From Nocardia miyunensis NBRC 108239 (GTDB lineage: Bacteria > Actinomycetota > Actinomycetes > Mycobacteriales > Mycobacteriaceae), in the NCBI RefSeq assembly GCF_001613065.1, contig NZ_BDBQ01000031.1, positions 62,001 through 126,000 of the forward strand: a stretch of 64,000 nucleotides of DNA. The letters are read 5' to 3'. The first letter of the stretch is position 1. The number at the start of each line of letters is the position of its first letter. Under the pieces are notes generated by a model. The model saw nothing but the letters and a program-made list of their open reading frames with translations. It did no database searches and was not told the DNA's origin. Positions 31,078 through 39,406 of this stretch are shown in pieces. The position numbers were made by a program, and so were the translations under genes.

Positions 31078-32949
31078 GTGACCCGTAAACCGGCTTTTCC
31101 GCACCTGCTCGCTCCCGGGACCATCGGGCCCGTCACCGTGCCCAATCGGGTTGTGCTGCCCGCGATGGATATGAATCTGTGCGCGGACGGGGAGATCGAG
31201 CAGGAGGATATCGAGCATTTCGTTGCTCGGGCGGCCGGTGGGACGGGGCTGATCATCACCGGGTGCTGCGCCGTGGCCTATCCGGTCGGATGCGCGAGCA
31301 CGAAAGAGCCTGGGCTGTCGGAGGATCGGTTCATTCCGGGACTCAGGGCTCTCGCCGATGCCGTGCACGCCGCGGGAAGCAAGTTGTGTGTGCAGATGAC
31401 ACACCACGGGAAGATCGCTCGGATCGATACCGTCGAAGGTCGGCCGCTGTTGGTGCCGTCGGCGCCGAGTGGGTCTGCCGACCTTTCCGCGTTGGCGGAC
31501 AACACTTCTGACGAGATGCGAAAGATGGCGGCGGTCACGGGCGGTAAGCAGGCCACGTACCGCGAGGCCACCCAGGACGATATCGATTGGGTGGTGCGAT
31601 GTTTCGCGTCGGCGGCCCGTCGGGTGCGGGCGGCGGGCGGCGACGCTGTCGAGATTCACTGCGCGCACGGCTACATACTCGGCGGATTCCTGAGCCGGGC
31701 GGACAACAAGCGCACCGACGGATACGGTGGGGCGCTGGCGAATCGCGCACGTTTGGCGGTCGAGGTGAAGAAGGCGGTGTCCATTCCGGTGATCACCGTC
31801 GGCCGGGTACTGCCGGAAGTCGGCGAAAAGGCGATCGCCGAGGGGCGAGCTGACTTCGCCGCGATGGGACGACAGCTGCTCGCCGATCCGGAACTGGTGA
31901 ACAAGCTCGCGGCCGGGACACCTGAGAACGTCCGGCCCTGCATCAATTGCTATGTCTGCGTTCAGGAGAACTTCTGGGACGACACCCCCATCTGTGCGGT
32001 GAATCCCGCCCTGGGCAATGAGAAACTGCTGCCGCTGTCGCCTGTCTCGACTCCGAAACACGTCGTCATCGTCGGAGCGGGCCCCGGCGGCTTGGAGGTT
32101 GCCCGCCTCGCCGCCGAGCGGAGACATCGAATCACACTGCTGGACAAGACAGATCGACTCGGCGGCACGCTCTGGTTCGCCAGCCTCACCACGCCGGACA
32201 ATCAGCGACTGTTGAACTGGCTGAAGGTCCAGGTCGAGCGGCTCGACATCGATATCCGCTTGAACACCGAGGCCACCGCGGCCTCGATCGCAGCCCTGAA
32301 TCCGGACGTGGTGGTGGTAGCCACCGGCGCGGTGCGCGGACGCCCGGGCGTTCCCGGCGGCGATCTGCCGCACGTCCATACCGGAGACACCCTGCGCGCC
32401 TTGATGACCGGGTCCGGCGACGTCTCACAAGTGCCGCCGCTGCTCCGTACGATCGCGAAACTCGGCAAGCTGTCCGGCATCACCCGAAGTCCGGCCGCCA
32501 TCCGCACGGTGACCCGAAGATTCCTGCCGATGGGCAAGAACGTCGTGGTGATCGGCGGTTCGCTTGTGGGACTGGAACTCTCGGAATTTCTCGCCGAGCG
32601 TGGCCGCAACGTCACATTACTCGAGGAGGGGCAGCAACTCGGCGTCCCCATGGCCATGCCCCGCCGCTGGACAGCGGTCCGCCACGCGAGCGAACACGGC
32701 GTAACGATCCACCGACATGCGACGGTGCAACGAATCACCAAGCAAGACGTCGAGTTTCGTGTTGCCGACAAGACGATGACGGCCCCGGCGAACATGGTCG
32801 TCGTCGCCTCGAAGGTCTCCGCCCAGGCCTCACTCGCCGAAGCCCTCGAAGGCGCGGTTCCCGAGGTACACGTCATCGGAGACGCCGCCGAGGTCGATTA
32901 CATTCAGGGAGCAATTCACTCGGCGTGGAAAGTCGCCGCCAAGCTGTGA
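31078..32949 (+). CDS. FadH-like NADH:flavin oxidoreductase / 2,4-dienoyl-CoA reductase
   Basis: The 623-residue protein combines an N-terminal FMN TIM barrel (FPHLLAPGTIGPVTVPNRVV, EIHCAHGYILGGFLSRADNK) with an iron-sulfur segment CINCYVCVQENFWDDTPIC near 286-304. A C-terminal FAD/NAD domain follows (VVIVGAGPGGLEVARLAAER near 330). The Cys spacing reads C-x2-C-x2-C-x11-C, one residue shorter in the second gap than I remember for E. coli FadH. It may reduce unsaturated acyl-CoAs or other enones. GTG start; no operon partner. Confidence 0.83.
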   Translation: MTRKPAFPHLLAPGTIGPVTVPNRVVLPAMDMNLCADGEIEQEDIEHFVARAAGGTGLIITGCCAVAYPVGCASTKEPGLSEDRFIPGLRALADAVHAAGSKLCVQMTHHGKIARIDTVEGRPLLVPSAPSGSADLSALADNTSDEMRKMAAVTGGKQATYREATQDDIDWVVRCFASAARRVRAAGGDAVEIHCAHGYILGGFLSRADNKRTDGYGGALANRARLAVEVKKAVSIPVITVGRVLPEVGEKAIAEGRADFAAMGRQLLADPELVNKLAAGTPENVRPCINCYVCVQENFWDDTPICAVNPALGNEKLLPLSPVSTPKHVVIVGAGPGGLEVARLAAERRHRITLLDKTDRLGGTLWFASLTTPDNQRLLNWLKVQVERLDIDIRLNTEATAASIAALNPDVVVVATGAVRGRPGVPGGDLPHVHTGDTLRALMTGSGDVSQVPPLLRTIAKLGKLSGITRSPAAIRTVTRRFLPMGKNVVVIGGSLVGLELSEFLAERGRNVTLLEEGQQLGVPMAMPRRWTAVRHASEHGVTIHRHATVQRITKQDVEFRVADKTMTAPANMVVVASKVSAQASLAEALEGAVPEVHVIGDAAEVDYIQGAIHSAWKVAAKL

Positions 32950-33077
32950 ATATCGCCTCGCGGCCAAGTCGGGATGCGGACCGGGGATCACTCGCGTGCC
33001 GAGCGCCCGGACGGTCTCGGCGAAGTTCGCGGATCGTCGGGCTCGACACAGTTGCCCACCTGCCTCGGGCACGACTC

Positions 33078-34001
33078 TCAGGCGACGGGCCGAAGGTACC
33101 GACGGGCCCATTCCTCGAAGCTGGTGACGGCGATACCGAGATCCCTGGCGTACTCCGGACGAGCGGGCTGAGGGACCACGTTCAGCAGATCCAGACCAGC
33201 ACCCATGGCAGGCATTCCGGCGGCCAGGGCTTGTTCCTCTGTCATATTCGGTGCGAACAGAGGCGTGTTCAGCACGCGGGAGAGAACTTCGGCGATTTCG
33301 GTCATCGTCAAAAGGTCACTGGCCAATTCGAGCTCGACGCCGTCGAACCGCTCGGGGGCGGTGAGGGCCGCAGCGGCCGCGCGGCCGATGTCGTCCACCG
33401 CGACCAGCGATAGGCGGGTTTCAGGGGCGATGACGCCCACCAGGCCGCCTTCGATGCCACGCGGGAACAGGTACGCGACGGAGGGCAGGAAGTTCTCCAT
33501 GAATGTCGCGGGCCTGAGCAGCGTCCAGTGCGGGAAGCCCGCCGCACGAACCCGGTCCTGGAGCGCTGCCTTCGCGGCCAGACTGGCCTCGGCCATCGGC
33601 CAGCGCCCCTTGATCCAGCGCGGGTCCTCGGTGCGCTGCCCCGCACCGGATACGGAGGTGTGCACGAACTGCGACACCCCCGCGGCCCGAGCACCCTCGA
33701 TGAGGTTGACCCCCTGCGCGATCTCACTGTCGAAATCTGGCCCTGCCGTGGTGAATTCGGGCATCTGCACGGAGAACACCGCCCGCGCCCCTTCGGCTGC
33801 CCGGATGATCGAATCGCGATCGCGCAGATCGCCGGTGACCAGTTCGGCGCCGAGCGCCGCGGCAGCCTCGGCTCGCGCGGTGTGCGGATCGCGGACCAGC
33901 GCCCGAACTCGAACGCCCGCGTCGAGCAGGGCGCGAGCAGTCGCACCACCCTGCTGGCCTGTGGCGCCGGAGACCAGAACTGGTGCGGAAACTGTGGACA
34001 T
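33078..34001 (-). CDS. NmrA-like NAD(P)-binding protein
   Basis: The 307-residue atypical short-chain dehydrogenase has the motif VLVSGATGQQGGATARALLD at 8-27. GDLRDRDSIIRAAEGARAVF, QFVHTSVSGAG and LLRPATFMENFLPSV follow, as in NmrA/HSCARG and QOR2-like proteins that bind NADP and sense redox or reduce quinones. It is divergent from a TetR gene with a double palindrome between them, so it is probably the repressed target. ATG 34001 gives a normal length. Confidence 0.85.
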   Translation of the reverse strand: MSTVSAPVLVSGATGQQGGATARALLDAGVRVRALVRDPHTARAEAAAALGAELVTGDLRDRDSIIRAAEGARAVFSVQMPEFTTAGPDFDSEIAQGVNLIEGARAAGVSQFVHTSVSGAGQRTEDPRWIKGRWPMAEASLAAKAALQDRVRAAGFPHWTLLRPATFMENFLPSVAYLFPRGIEGGLVGVIAPETRLSLVAVDDIGRAAAAALTAPERFDGVELELASDLLTMTEIAEVLSRVLNTPLFAPNMTEEQALAAGMPAMGAGLDLLNVVPQPARPEYARDLGIAVTSFEEWARRYLRPVA

Positions 34002-34025
34002 GATGCCCCTCACGTGCGGATTCAC

Positions 34026-34083
34026 TAAACGGCGAGGCCCGCCGTTTATCTTCATCTAAGATATGGCGGGGCCCGCCGTTTAG
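34026..34083. promoter_or_regulatory. double operator between the nmrA-like and tetR genes
   Basis: Site one: TAAACGGCG (34026-34034) and CGCCGTTTA (34040-34048) form an exact 9-bp dyad. Site two, centred 34 bases further, has the right arm CGCCGTTTA (34074-34082) and a left arm matching at six of nine positions. The second site ends about 20 bases before the GTG of the TetR gene. Confidence 0.82.
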
Positions 34084-34102
34084 CAACCCAGGAGGTGAGG
34101 TC

Positions 34103-34675
34103 GTGCCCGAACACCAGCGCGCCGACGCCCGTCGCAACTACGCACGCGTCCTCGCGGTAGCGGAGGAGGAGATCGCCGCCCACGGCGCCGGAGCGTCCCT
34201 GGAGCAGATCGCCCGCATCGCGGGAGTCGGTTCGGGGACCGTGCGCCGCCACTTCCCCACCCGCCGCGCACTGCTGGAAGCGGTCTCGCACAAGAGAATC
34301 GAAGCGCTGTGCGCCCGCGCCGAGGAGCTGATCGATTCCGCGGACAGCCGCAGCGCGTTGCTGGACTGGCTGGGCGACGTCCTCACCTATTGCATCAGCG
34401 CACGAGGACTGGCGGCCGTACTGGCCCGCGACAGCGCCGGAACCGACCCGGTACACGACAACGCCTGCTCCACAGCCCTGGAAGAGGCCGGAAACCCGTT
34501 GCTGCGCCGCGCGATTCAGCAAGGCACCGTAGCGACCACCGCAACCGTCGAGGAACTGATCATGCTGATCGTCGGCATCGCCCTCACCACCGAGGGCTGC
34601 ACCGATCCCGCCCCCCAGGCCGACCGGCTGTTCGAGCTGACGATCGCCGGTCTACCCACAGGACGACCGACGTAG
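34103..34675 (+). CDS. TetR-family regulator of the nmrA-like gene
   Basis: The 190-residue protein begins with NYARVLAVAEEEIAAHGAGA, then the recognition region SLEQIARIAGVGSGTVRRHF with PTRRALLEAVSHKRI. The C-terminal domain resembles the SbtR-like group (LDWLGDVLTYCISARGLAAV). GTG 34103 follows GGAGGTGAGG. The two upstream TAAACGGCG dyads make autoregulation and repression of the NmrA-like gene very likely. Confidence 0.87.
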   Translation: MPEHQRADARRNYARVLAVAEEEIAAHGAGASLEQIARIAGVGSGTVRRHFPTRRALLEAVSHKRIEALCARAEELIDSADSRSALLDWLGDVLTYCISARGLAAVLARDSAGTDPVHDNACSTALEEAGNPLLRRAIQQGTVATTATVEELIMLIVGIALTTEGCTDPAPQADRLFELTIAGLPTGRPT

Positions 34676-34724
34676 CCCGGACCGCGCGAACCGGTTGTAC
34701 GACCGGCCCCGAGGAAGCGGCGAA

Positions 34725-35174
34725 TTATGGTCCGGCGGGCGCGATCACTCGCAGGCGCGGAAAGTAGGTCCTGAAACGCACCGCATCCCGAGTGAGCAAT
34801 CGATACCCGGCAACCACCGCATGCGCACCGATGTAGAAGTCCGGAAGTGGGTTGCGCTTCTCTCCACCCTTCCGGCGGTAGGCGACGAACGCCTTGCCGG
34901 CCACGAATCCGGCCGCATACGGCAGGTCTTCCCGTCCCAGTTCGCTCTCGGGAAGTGCCGCATCGAGATCCTCGATGGTGTCGAAACCGGCAGCGACCTC
35001 GGCGTAGACGATCGGGTTGATGACCACCGACCCGAGATCGCGAGCTCGGGCAAGCGCATCTTCGGACCAGTCCGCCCAAGTGGGATCGTCGGTGAGAACA
35101 TCGAGCAGCACACACGAATCCACCAGCGTGATCGGACGATCAGGAACCGCTCGAAGGACGGGCTCATTCGCCAC
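34725..35174 (-). CDS. vapC: VapC-type PIN-domain ribonuclease toxin
   Basis: The 149-residue PIN protein has the first acidic motif in ITLVDSCVLLDVL, Glu in NPIVYAEVAAGF, and the later pair in NPLPDFYIGAHAVVAGYRLLTRDAVRF. The last carries the Asp residues that bind magnesium. VapC toxins cleave tRNA or rRNA. GTG 35174 overlaps the antitoxin stop; a later Val start is possible. All four acidic residues seem present. Confidence 0.88.
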   Translation of the reverse strand: MANEPVLRAVPDRPITLVDSCVLLDVLTDDPTWADWSEDALARARDLGSVVINPIVYAEVAAGFDTIEDLDAALPESELGREDLPYAAGFVAGKAFVAYRRKGGEKRNPLPDFYIGAHAVVAGYRLLTRDAVRFRTYFPRLRVIAPAGP

Positions 35175-35391
35175 GGAAAAGTTCCATCAGCTCATCGGTT
35201 GTCATCTTTGTCGTGGCGCGACCGCGCATATGCTTCGCTAGGCGCTTACCGCGGCTCTCCGCCCCTTCTCGCCGCACGATCTGCAGAGCACCGCCCACCT
35301 CGACGACATCCACCTCATCCCCCTCTTCCAGCGCATATTTGTGCCGCAACTCCGCGGGAATCGTGACCTGCCCCTTGCTGTTGAGCCGCAT
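35164..35391 (-). CDS. vapB: AbrB-type VapB antitoxin
   Basis: The 75-residue protein has a swapped-hairpin AbrB/SpoVT DNA-binding domain: MRLNSKGQVTIPAELRHKYA, then EEGDEVDVVEVGGALQIVRR. The C-terminal tail contains TDELMELFRGE, which would block the VapC site. ATG 35391 starts exactly at the domain. It presumably represses the operon through the palindrome at 35404-35433. Confidence 0.88.
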   Translation of the reverse strand: MRLNSKGQVTIPAELRHKYALEEGDEVDVVEVGGALQIVRREGAESRGKRLAKHMRGRATTKMTTDELMELFRGE

Positions 35392-35403
35392 CGGCCACCT
35401 CCC

Positions 35404-35433
35404 GTAATACGTAATACCAACGATACGTATTAC
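35404..35433 (-). promoter_or_regulatory. VapBC operator
   Basis: GTAATACGTA (35404-35413) and TACGTATTAC (35424-35433) form a perfect 10-bp dyad with a 10-base spacer. The AT-rich sequence is close to the antitoxin start and probably overlaps the promoter. Confidence 0.78.
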
Positions 35434-35703
35434 GCACCTGAGCCGCAACAGCCGATCAACTGCTCCGTACCGACAGGATCAACTCCGAGGCGATGCGCTT
35501 GTCACCGCGACATAGGGGCAGCGCGACTCGTTCGCCGAGAGCCGCAACTCCGACAGGCAATCAGCAGACACCGACGTCCGCGAGCGTGGCACTGACAATT
35601 CGGAGCCGGAGAAACGTGGCTCCGAAAAACATGGACGGACTGTTCACGCCGACGGCCCGCACCCCGGGGCATGCGCGGGCCCTCGGGGTACGGGGTTCGA
35701 GGG
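35434..35703. other. gap between vapBC and the steroid operon, with a hairpin
   Basis: No gene is recognised. GGCCCGC (35654-35660) and GCGGGCC (35675-35681) form a dyad about 23 bases beyond the ltp2 stop and may terminate the long steroid transcript. Confidence 0.45.
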
Positions 35704-36873
35704 TCAGCCCGCGGTGAGGACCAAACCGGATGTGGGGACGCCGGTTCCCGCGGTGACGATGATGTTCTGGACATCGGGGGCCGGGTTGACCGAGGTGCCG
35801 CGGATTTGGCGGACGGCCTCGGCTATGCCGTTCATGCCGTGGATGTAGGCCTCGCCGAGTTGGCCGCCGTGGGTGTTCAGGGGGAGGCGGCCGCCTACCT
35901 CGATCGCGCCGTCGGCGATGAAGTCCTTGGCTTCGCCGCGGGCGCAGAAGCCGAGTTCCTCGAGTTGCATCAGGACGAACGGGGTGAAGTGGTCGTAGAG
36001 GATCGCGGCCTGCATATCCGATGGGCCCAAACCGCTTTGGGCCCAGAGCTGTTCGCCTACCAGGCCCATTTCCGGCAGTCCGGTGAGGGCGTCGCGGTAG
36101 TAGCTGGTCATGACGTACTGGTCCGCGCCGGAACCCTGTGCGGCACCGGCGATTACGGCCGACTTCTGTGGAAGATCGCGGGCCCGTTCGGCACTCGTGA
36201 CGACGATGGCCACGCCGCCGTCGGTCTCCTGGCAGCAGTCCAGCAGATGCAGCGGCTCGGCGATCCAGCGCGAGTTCTGATGATCTTCCAGGGTGATCGG
36301 CTTACCGTAGAAGTGGGCCGCCGGGTTCACCGCCGCGTGCTTGCGATCGGCGACCGCGATAGCACCGAAATCCGCACTGGTAGCGCCGTATACGTGCATA
36401 TAGCGCCGGGCGACCATGGCCACCTGCGCGGCGGGGGTGCCCAGGCCCTGCGGGTATCCCCATGCCGCGTCCACACCCGAGGAGGTCGGGGCCGCGGCCA
36501 GGTGAGTGGCGAACTGGCCGAACCGATGTCCGGACCGCTCGTTGAAAGCGCGGTATGCCACAACGACATCGGCGATTCCGGTGGCCACCGCCATGGCCGC
36601 CTGCTGCACGGTCGCCGCGGCCGCACCGCCGCCGAACGGAATATTGCTGAAGAACTTCAGATTCGGCACGCCGACCGCACGGGCCACGGCGGCCTGGGTG
36701 TTGGTATCCATGGTGAACGTCGTGAGCCCGTCCACATCCGCGGGCGTCAGCCCGGCATCGGCCAGCGCGGCGGTGACCGCCTCCGCGGCCAGACGCAATT
36801 CGCTGCGGCCCGAATCCTTCGAGAAGTCGGTGGCGCCGATACCGACGATGGCGGCCTTGCCACTGATACTCAT
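35704..36873 (-). CDS. ltp2: steroid side-chain retro-aldolase Ltp2 (thiolase-like lipid transfer protein)
   Basis: The 389-residue thiolase-superfamily protein, with the ChsH2 DUF35 domain, splits the 17-hydroxy C22 steroid-CoA thioester to a 17-ketosteroid and propionyl-CoA. SGKAAIVGIGATDFSKDSGR opens it. TFTMDTNTQAAVARAVGV, DCCQETDGGVAIVVTSAERA and LPLNTHGGQLGEAYIHGMNG are typical of Ltp2/SCP2-thiolase-like proteins that lack the normal thiolase Cys chemistry. It overlaps chsH1 by ATGA and is the last gene of the operon, matching Rv3540c in position. Confidence 0.9.
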   Translation of the reverse strand: MSISGKAAIVGIGATDFSKDSGRSELRLAAEAVTAALADAGLTPADVDGLTTFTMDTNTQAAVARAVGVPNLKFFSNIPFGGGAAAATVQQAAMAVATGIADVVVAYRAFNERSGHRFGQFATHLAAAPTSSGVDAAWGYPQGLGTPAAQVAMVARRYMHVYGATSADFGAIAVADRKHAAVNPAAHFYGKPITLEDHQNSRWIAEPLHLLDCCQETDGGVAIVVTSAERARDLPQKSAVIAGAAQGSGADQYVMTSYYRDALTGLPEMGLVGEQLWAQSGLGPSDMQAAILYDHFTPFVLMQLEELGFCARGEAKDFIADGAIEVGGRLPLNTHGGQLGEAYIHGMNGIAEAVRQIRGTSVNPAPDVQNIIVTAGTGVPTSGLVLTAG

Positions 36874-37286
36874 GGGTTCTCCTGCAACTCGATCACGGCC
36901 TTGGCGGTGATGTGGTCGCCGAGGCTGTCCCGGCCGACCACGTCGATGTGGACCTGCGGGCCCTCGACGGCGGTCACGGTGCCGCTCAACGTCAGCGTGT
37001 CACCCGCGTACAGCGGCACGCCCAGCCGCAGGGCCAGCGATTTCACGATCGCCCCGGGCCCGGCCCAATCGGTTACGAACCGCTGCACCAGACCGGTATC
37101 GGTGAGGATGTTGACGAAGATGTCCTTCGAACCGCGCTGCACCGCCTTGTCCCGATCGTGGTGCACGTCCTGAAAGTCCCTGGTGGCCAGGGCGGAACTG
37201 ACCACGAAGGTCGGATCGGCGTGAATCACCAACTCCGGCAGCGCATTTCCGGCCTGCACCGCCGATGGTCGCAAAGTCCCGGTCAT
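36870..37286 (-). CDS. chsH1: ChsH1, MaoC-like subunit of the steroid enoyl-CoA hydratase
   Basis: The 138-residue single hot-dog domain protein pairs with ChsH2 to hydrate the C22 steroid enoyl-CoA. ALATRDFQDVHHDRDKAVQR carries the MaoC catalytic Asp/His region, with VNILTDTGLVQRFVTDWAGP after it. Both ends overlap neighbours by four bases (ATGA), which implies coupled translation with ChsH2 and Ltp2. Confidence 0.9.
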   Translation of the reverse strand: MTGTLRPSAVQAGNALPELVIHADPTFVVSSALATRDFQDVHHDRDKAVQRGSKDIFVNILTDTGLVQRFVTDWAGPGAIVKSLALRLGVPLYAGDTLTLSGTVTAVEGPQVHIDVVGRDSLGDHITAKAVIELQENP

Positions 37287-38227
37287 CGGACCGCCTTCCA
37301 GTACGGCAGCGTGTTGTCATCGTCGAGCTTCTCGAAGCCCACCTCGACCGGCATCCCGACCTGCACCTCGCCGGGCTCGGCCCCACGCAGGTCACCCAGG
37401 ACGCGCACGCCCTCCTCGAGTTCGACCAGGGCCACCACGAACGGCAACGTGCGTCCGGGCACCTTCGGCGCGTGATGTACGACGTAGCTGAAAACCGTGC
37501 CGCGACCCGACGCCACCACGTAGTCCGGCGTCTTGTCCTTGTCCTGCCACAGCGCCGGAATCGGCGGATGACGCAGCGAACCGTCCGGCAGGCGCTGAAT
37601 CCGGAGCTCGCCGAGTTTCGCGCCCTCCCAGAAGAACTCGGTGTCCTTGGAGACGATCGGCCGGACCCGCTTGCTCAGGTCATCCTGCGGTGCAGCGGCT
37701 TTGCCGGTGCCGGGGATGAATTTCAGCATCCGGAAGGACATCTCGGTGACGGCCTCGTCCCCGACGTACCAGGTCAGCAGGTAGGTGGCGAACCAGCCCT
37801 CGCCCAGCGCGGTGCGCTTGGGGCCGACCAGATCCTTCAACCGGGTCCGCGCGTACGGCCGCTCTCCCAGTCGCAGATACCGGTGGTAGGTCTGCTCACA
37901 GTTGGTCGCGACCACCGAGGTGTATCCCGCGGCGTCGAGCAGATCGTTGACCGCGTTCATCGGATCGTCCGAGGGCCGCGCCCCGTGCAGGCCGGGCATG
38001 GTCCACACCTGCGCCATCGCGGGCGGCGCGACGATGCCCGGATGTCCGGCGGCGCGCGCGGCCTCCTCGTCGACGTAGATCGGGTTCGCGTCGCCGATGG
38101 CCTCGATCCAGTTGTTGATCATCGGCTGATTCACCGGATCGCGGCCGTAGCGCGGGGCGCATTCGCCCTCGGCCATGATCCGATCCCCGGCGGCGGCGAT
38201 CTCGTCGGCTGTGCTGGTTTCCGGCAC
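37283..38227 (-). CDS. chsH2: ChsH2, MaoC-DUF35 subunit of the steroid hydratase/aldolase complex
   Basis: The 314-residue fusion begins with a MaoC-like domain (QPMINNWIEAIGDANPIYVD, GHPGIVAPPAMAQVWTMPGL). The C-terminal third is a DUF35 OB-fold (TPDYVVASGRGTVFSYVVHH, EPGEVQVGMPVEVGFEKLDD). In actinobacteria the MaoC part pairs with ChsH1 and the DUF35 part with Ltp2. The zinc-finger Cys sometimes found in DUF35 proteins are not evident. Nine bases separate it from fadE29. Confidence 0.9.
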   Translation of the reverse strand: MPETSTADEIAAAGDRIMAEGECAPRYGRDPVNQPMINNWIEAIGDANPIYVDEEAARAAGHPGIVAPPAMAQVWTMPGLHGARPSDDPMNAVNDLLDAAGYTSVVATNCEQTYHRYLRLGERPYARTRLKDLVGPKRTALGEGWFATYLLTWYVGDEAVTEMSFRMLKFIPGTGKAAAPQDDLSKRVRPIVSKDTEFFWEGAKLGELRIQRLPDGSLRHPPIPALWQDKDKTPDYVVASGRGTVFSYVVHHAPKVPGRTLPFVVALVELEEGVRVLGDLRGAEPGEVQVGMPVEVGFEKLDDDNTLPYWKAVR

Positions 38228-38236
38228 TCCAGGCTC

Positions 38237-39406
38237 CTATCTCGGTACGCGTGGCAGCTGCAGACCGGCGGTGGCGATCAGTTCGCGCATGACTTCGTTG
38301 ACGCCGCCGCCGAAGGTCACCACCAGGTTCTGCTTGGTGCGCCGGTCCAGCCAGCCCAGCAGATCCGCGGTCGCGGGTTCGGCGGGATCGCCGTAGCGGC
38401 CGACGACCTCCTCGGCCAAACGCCCTGCCTCCTGGAGGGATTCGGTCGAATAGACCTTGGTCGCCGAGGCGTCGGCGATGACCCCGTTGGGATCCTCCGC
38501 CGCCTGATCGGCCTTCGCCGCGACCTGCCAGTTCAGCAGCTCGTTGAGCCGCACCATGGCGTGCAACCGCCCCAGTGCGCGCTGCACACCGGACTCGCCC
38601 AGCACGTTCTGCGCCTTCGCCCAATCGTGCACGCGATCGTAGAGCTGCTCGATCTTGCCCGACGGCCCGAGGCCCACCCGCTCGTGATTGAGCTGGGTGG
38701 TGATCAGCTTCCAGCCCCGATTCTCTTCGCCCACAATCATATTCGCTGGTACGCGGACGCTGTCGAAATACGTCGCGTTGGTGTGGTGCGCGCCGTCGCA
38801 GGTGATGATCGGGGTCCAGGAGTAGCCCGGATCGGTGGTGTCCACGATCAGGATCGTGATCCCGCGATGCCGTGATTCGGTGGTGCCGGTGCGACAGGCC
38901 AGCCAGATGTAGTCGGCCTCGTGCGCGCCGGTGGTGAAAACCTTCTGCCCGTTGACGATCCAGTCCCCCGCACTGTCGCGCACCGCGCTGGTGCGCAACG
39001 CGGCGAGGTCGGTTCCGGCTTCGGGTTCGGAGTAGCCGATCGCGAAATGGATATCGCCGGAAAGGATTCCGGGCAGGAACTTCTTCTTCTGCTCGTCGGT
39101 GCCGAACTGTTGCAGCGTCGGGCCGACGGTCAGCAGCGTCACCAGCGGCAGCGGGACGTCCGCCCGCACCGCCTCGTTGTAGAAGATCTGCTGTTCGACG
39201 GGCCCGAATCCCTGGCCGCCGAACTCCTTCGGCCAGCCGACGCCGAGCCAGCCGTCCCGGCCCATCCGCCGCACCACCGCGCGGTAGGCGTCGCCGTGCC
39301 GGTTCACCAGCATCTCGGCCTCCTCCTCGGGAGTCACGAGATCGGCGAAGTACGAACGTAATTCGGCGCGTAGGTTGCGCTGTTCGAGCGTCAGATCGAT
39401 GAACAT
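38237..39406 (-). CDS. fadE29: ChsE2/FadE29, subunit of the heteromeric steroid acyl-CoA dehydrogenase
   Basis: The 389-residue protein starts MFIDLTLEQRNLRAELRSYF and contains GVGWPKEFGGQGFGPVEQQI, FAIGYSEPEAGTDLAALRTS and LNHERVGLGPSGKIEQLYDR. It ends NEVMRELIATAGLQLPRVPR. It forms an alpha2beta2 enzyme with ChsE1 that desaturates the three-carbon sterol side chain. The start at 39406 overlaps the end of fadE28 by 16 bases. Order and size match Rv3543c as remembered. Confidence 0.9.
   Translation of the reverse strand: MFIDLTLEQRNLRAELRSYFADLVTPEEEAEMLVNRHGDAYRAVVRRMGRDGWLGVGWPKEFGGQGFGPVEQQIFYNEAVRADVPLPLVTLLTVGPTLQQFGTDEQKKKFLPGILSGDIHFAIGYSEPEAGTDLAALRTSAVRDSAGDWIVNGQKVFTTGAHEADYIWLACRTGTTESRHRGITILIVDTTDPGYSWTPIITCDGAHHTNATYFDSVRVPANMIVGEENRGWKLITTQLNHERVGLGPSGKIEQLYDRVHDWAKAQNVLGESGVQRALGRLHAMVRLNELLNWQVAAKADQAAEDPNGVIADASATKVYSTESLQEAGRLAEEVVGRYGDPAEPATADLLGWLDRRTKQNLVVTFGGGVNEVMRELIATAGLQLPRVPR

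Noticed and set aside
22943..35433. Prophage or integrative element boundaries around the toxin-antitoxin block
   Set aside because: No integrase, transposase, tRNA or flanking att-like repeats could be seen.
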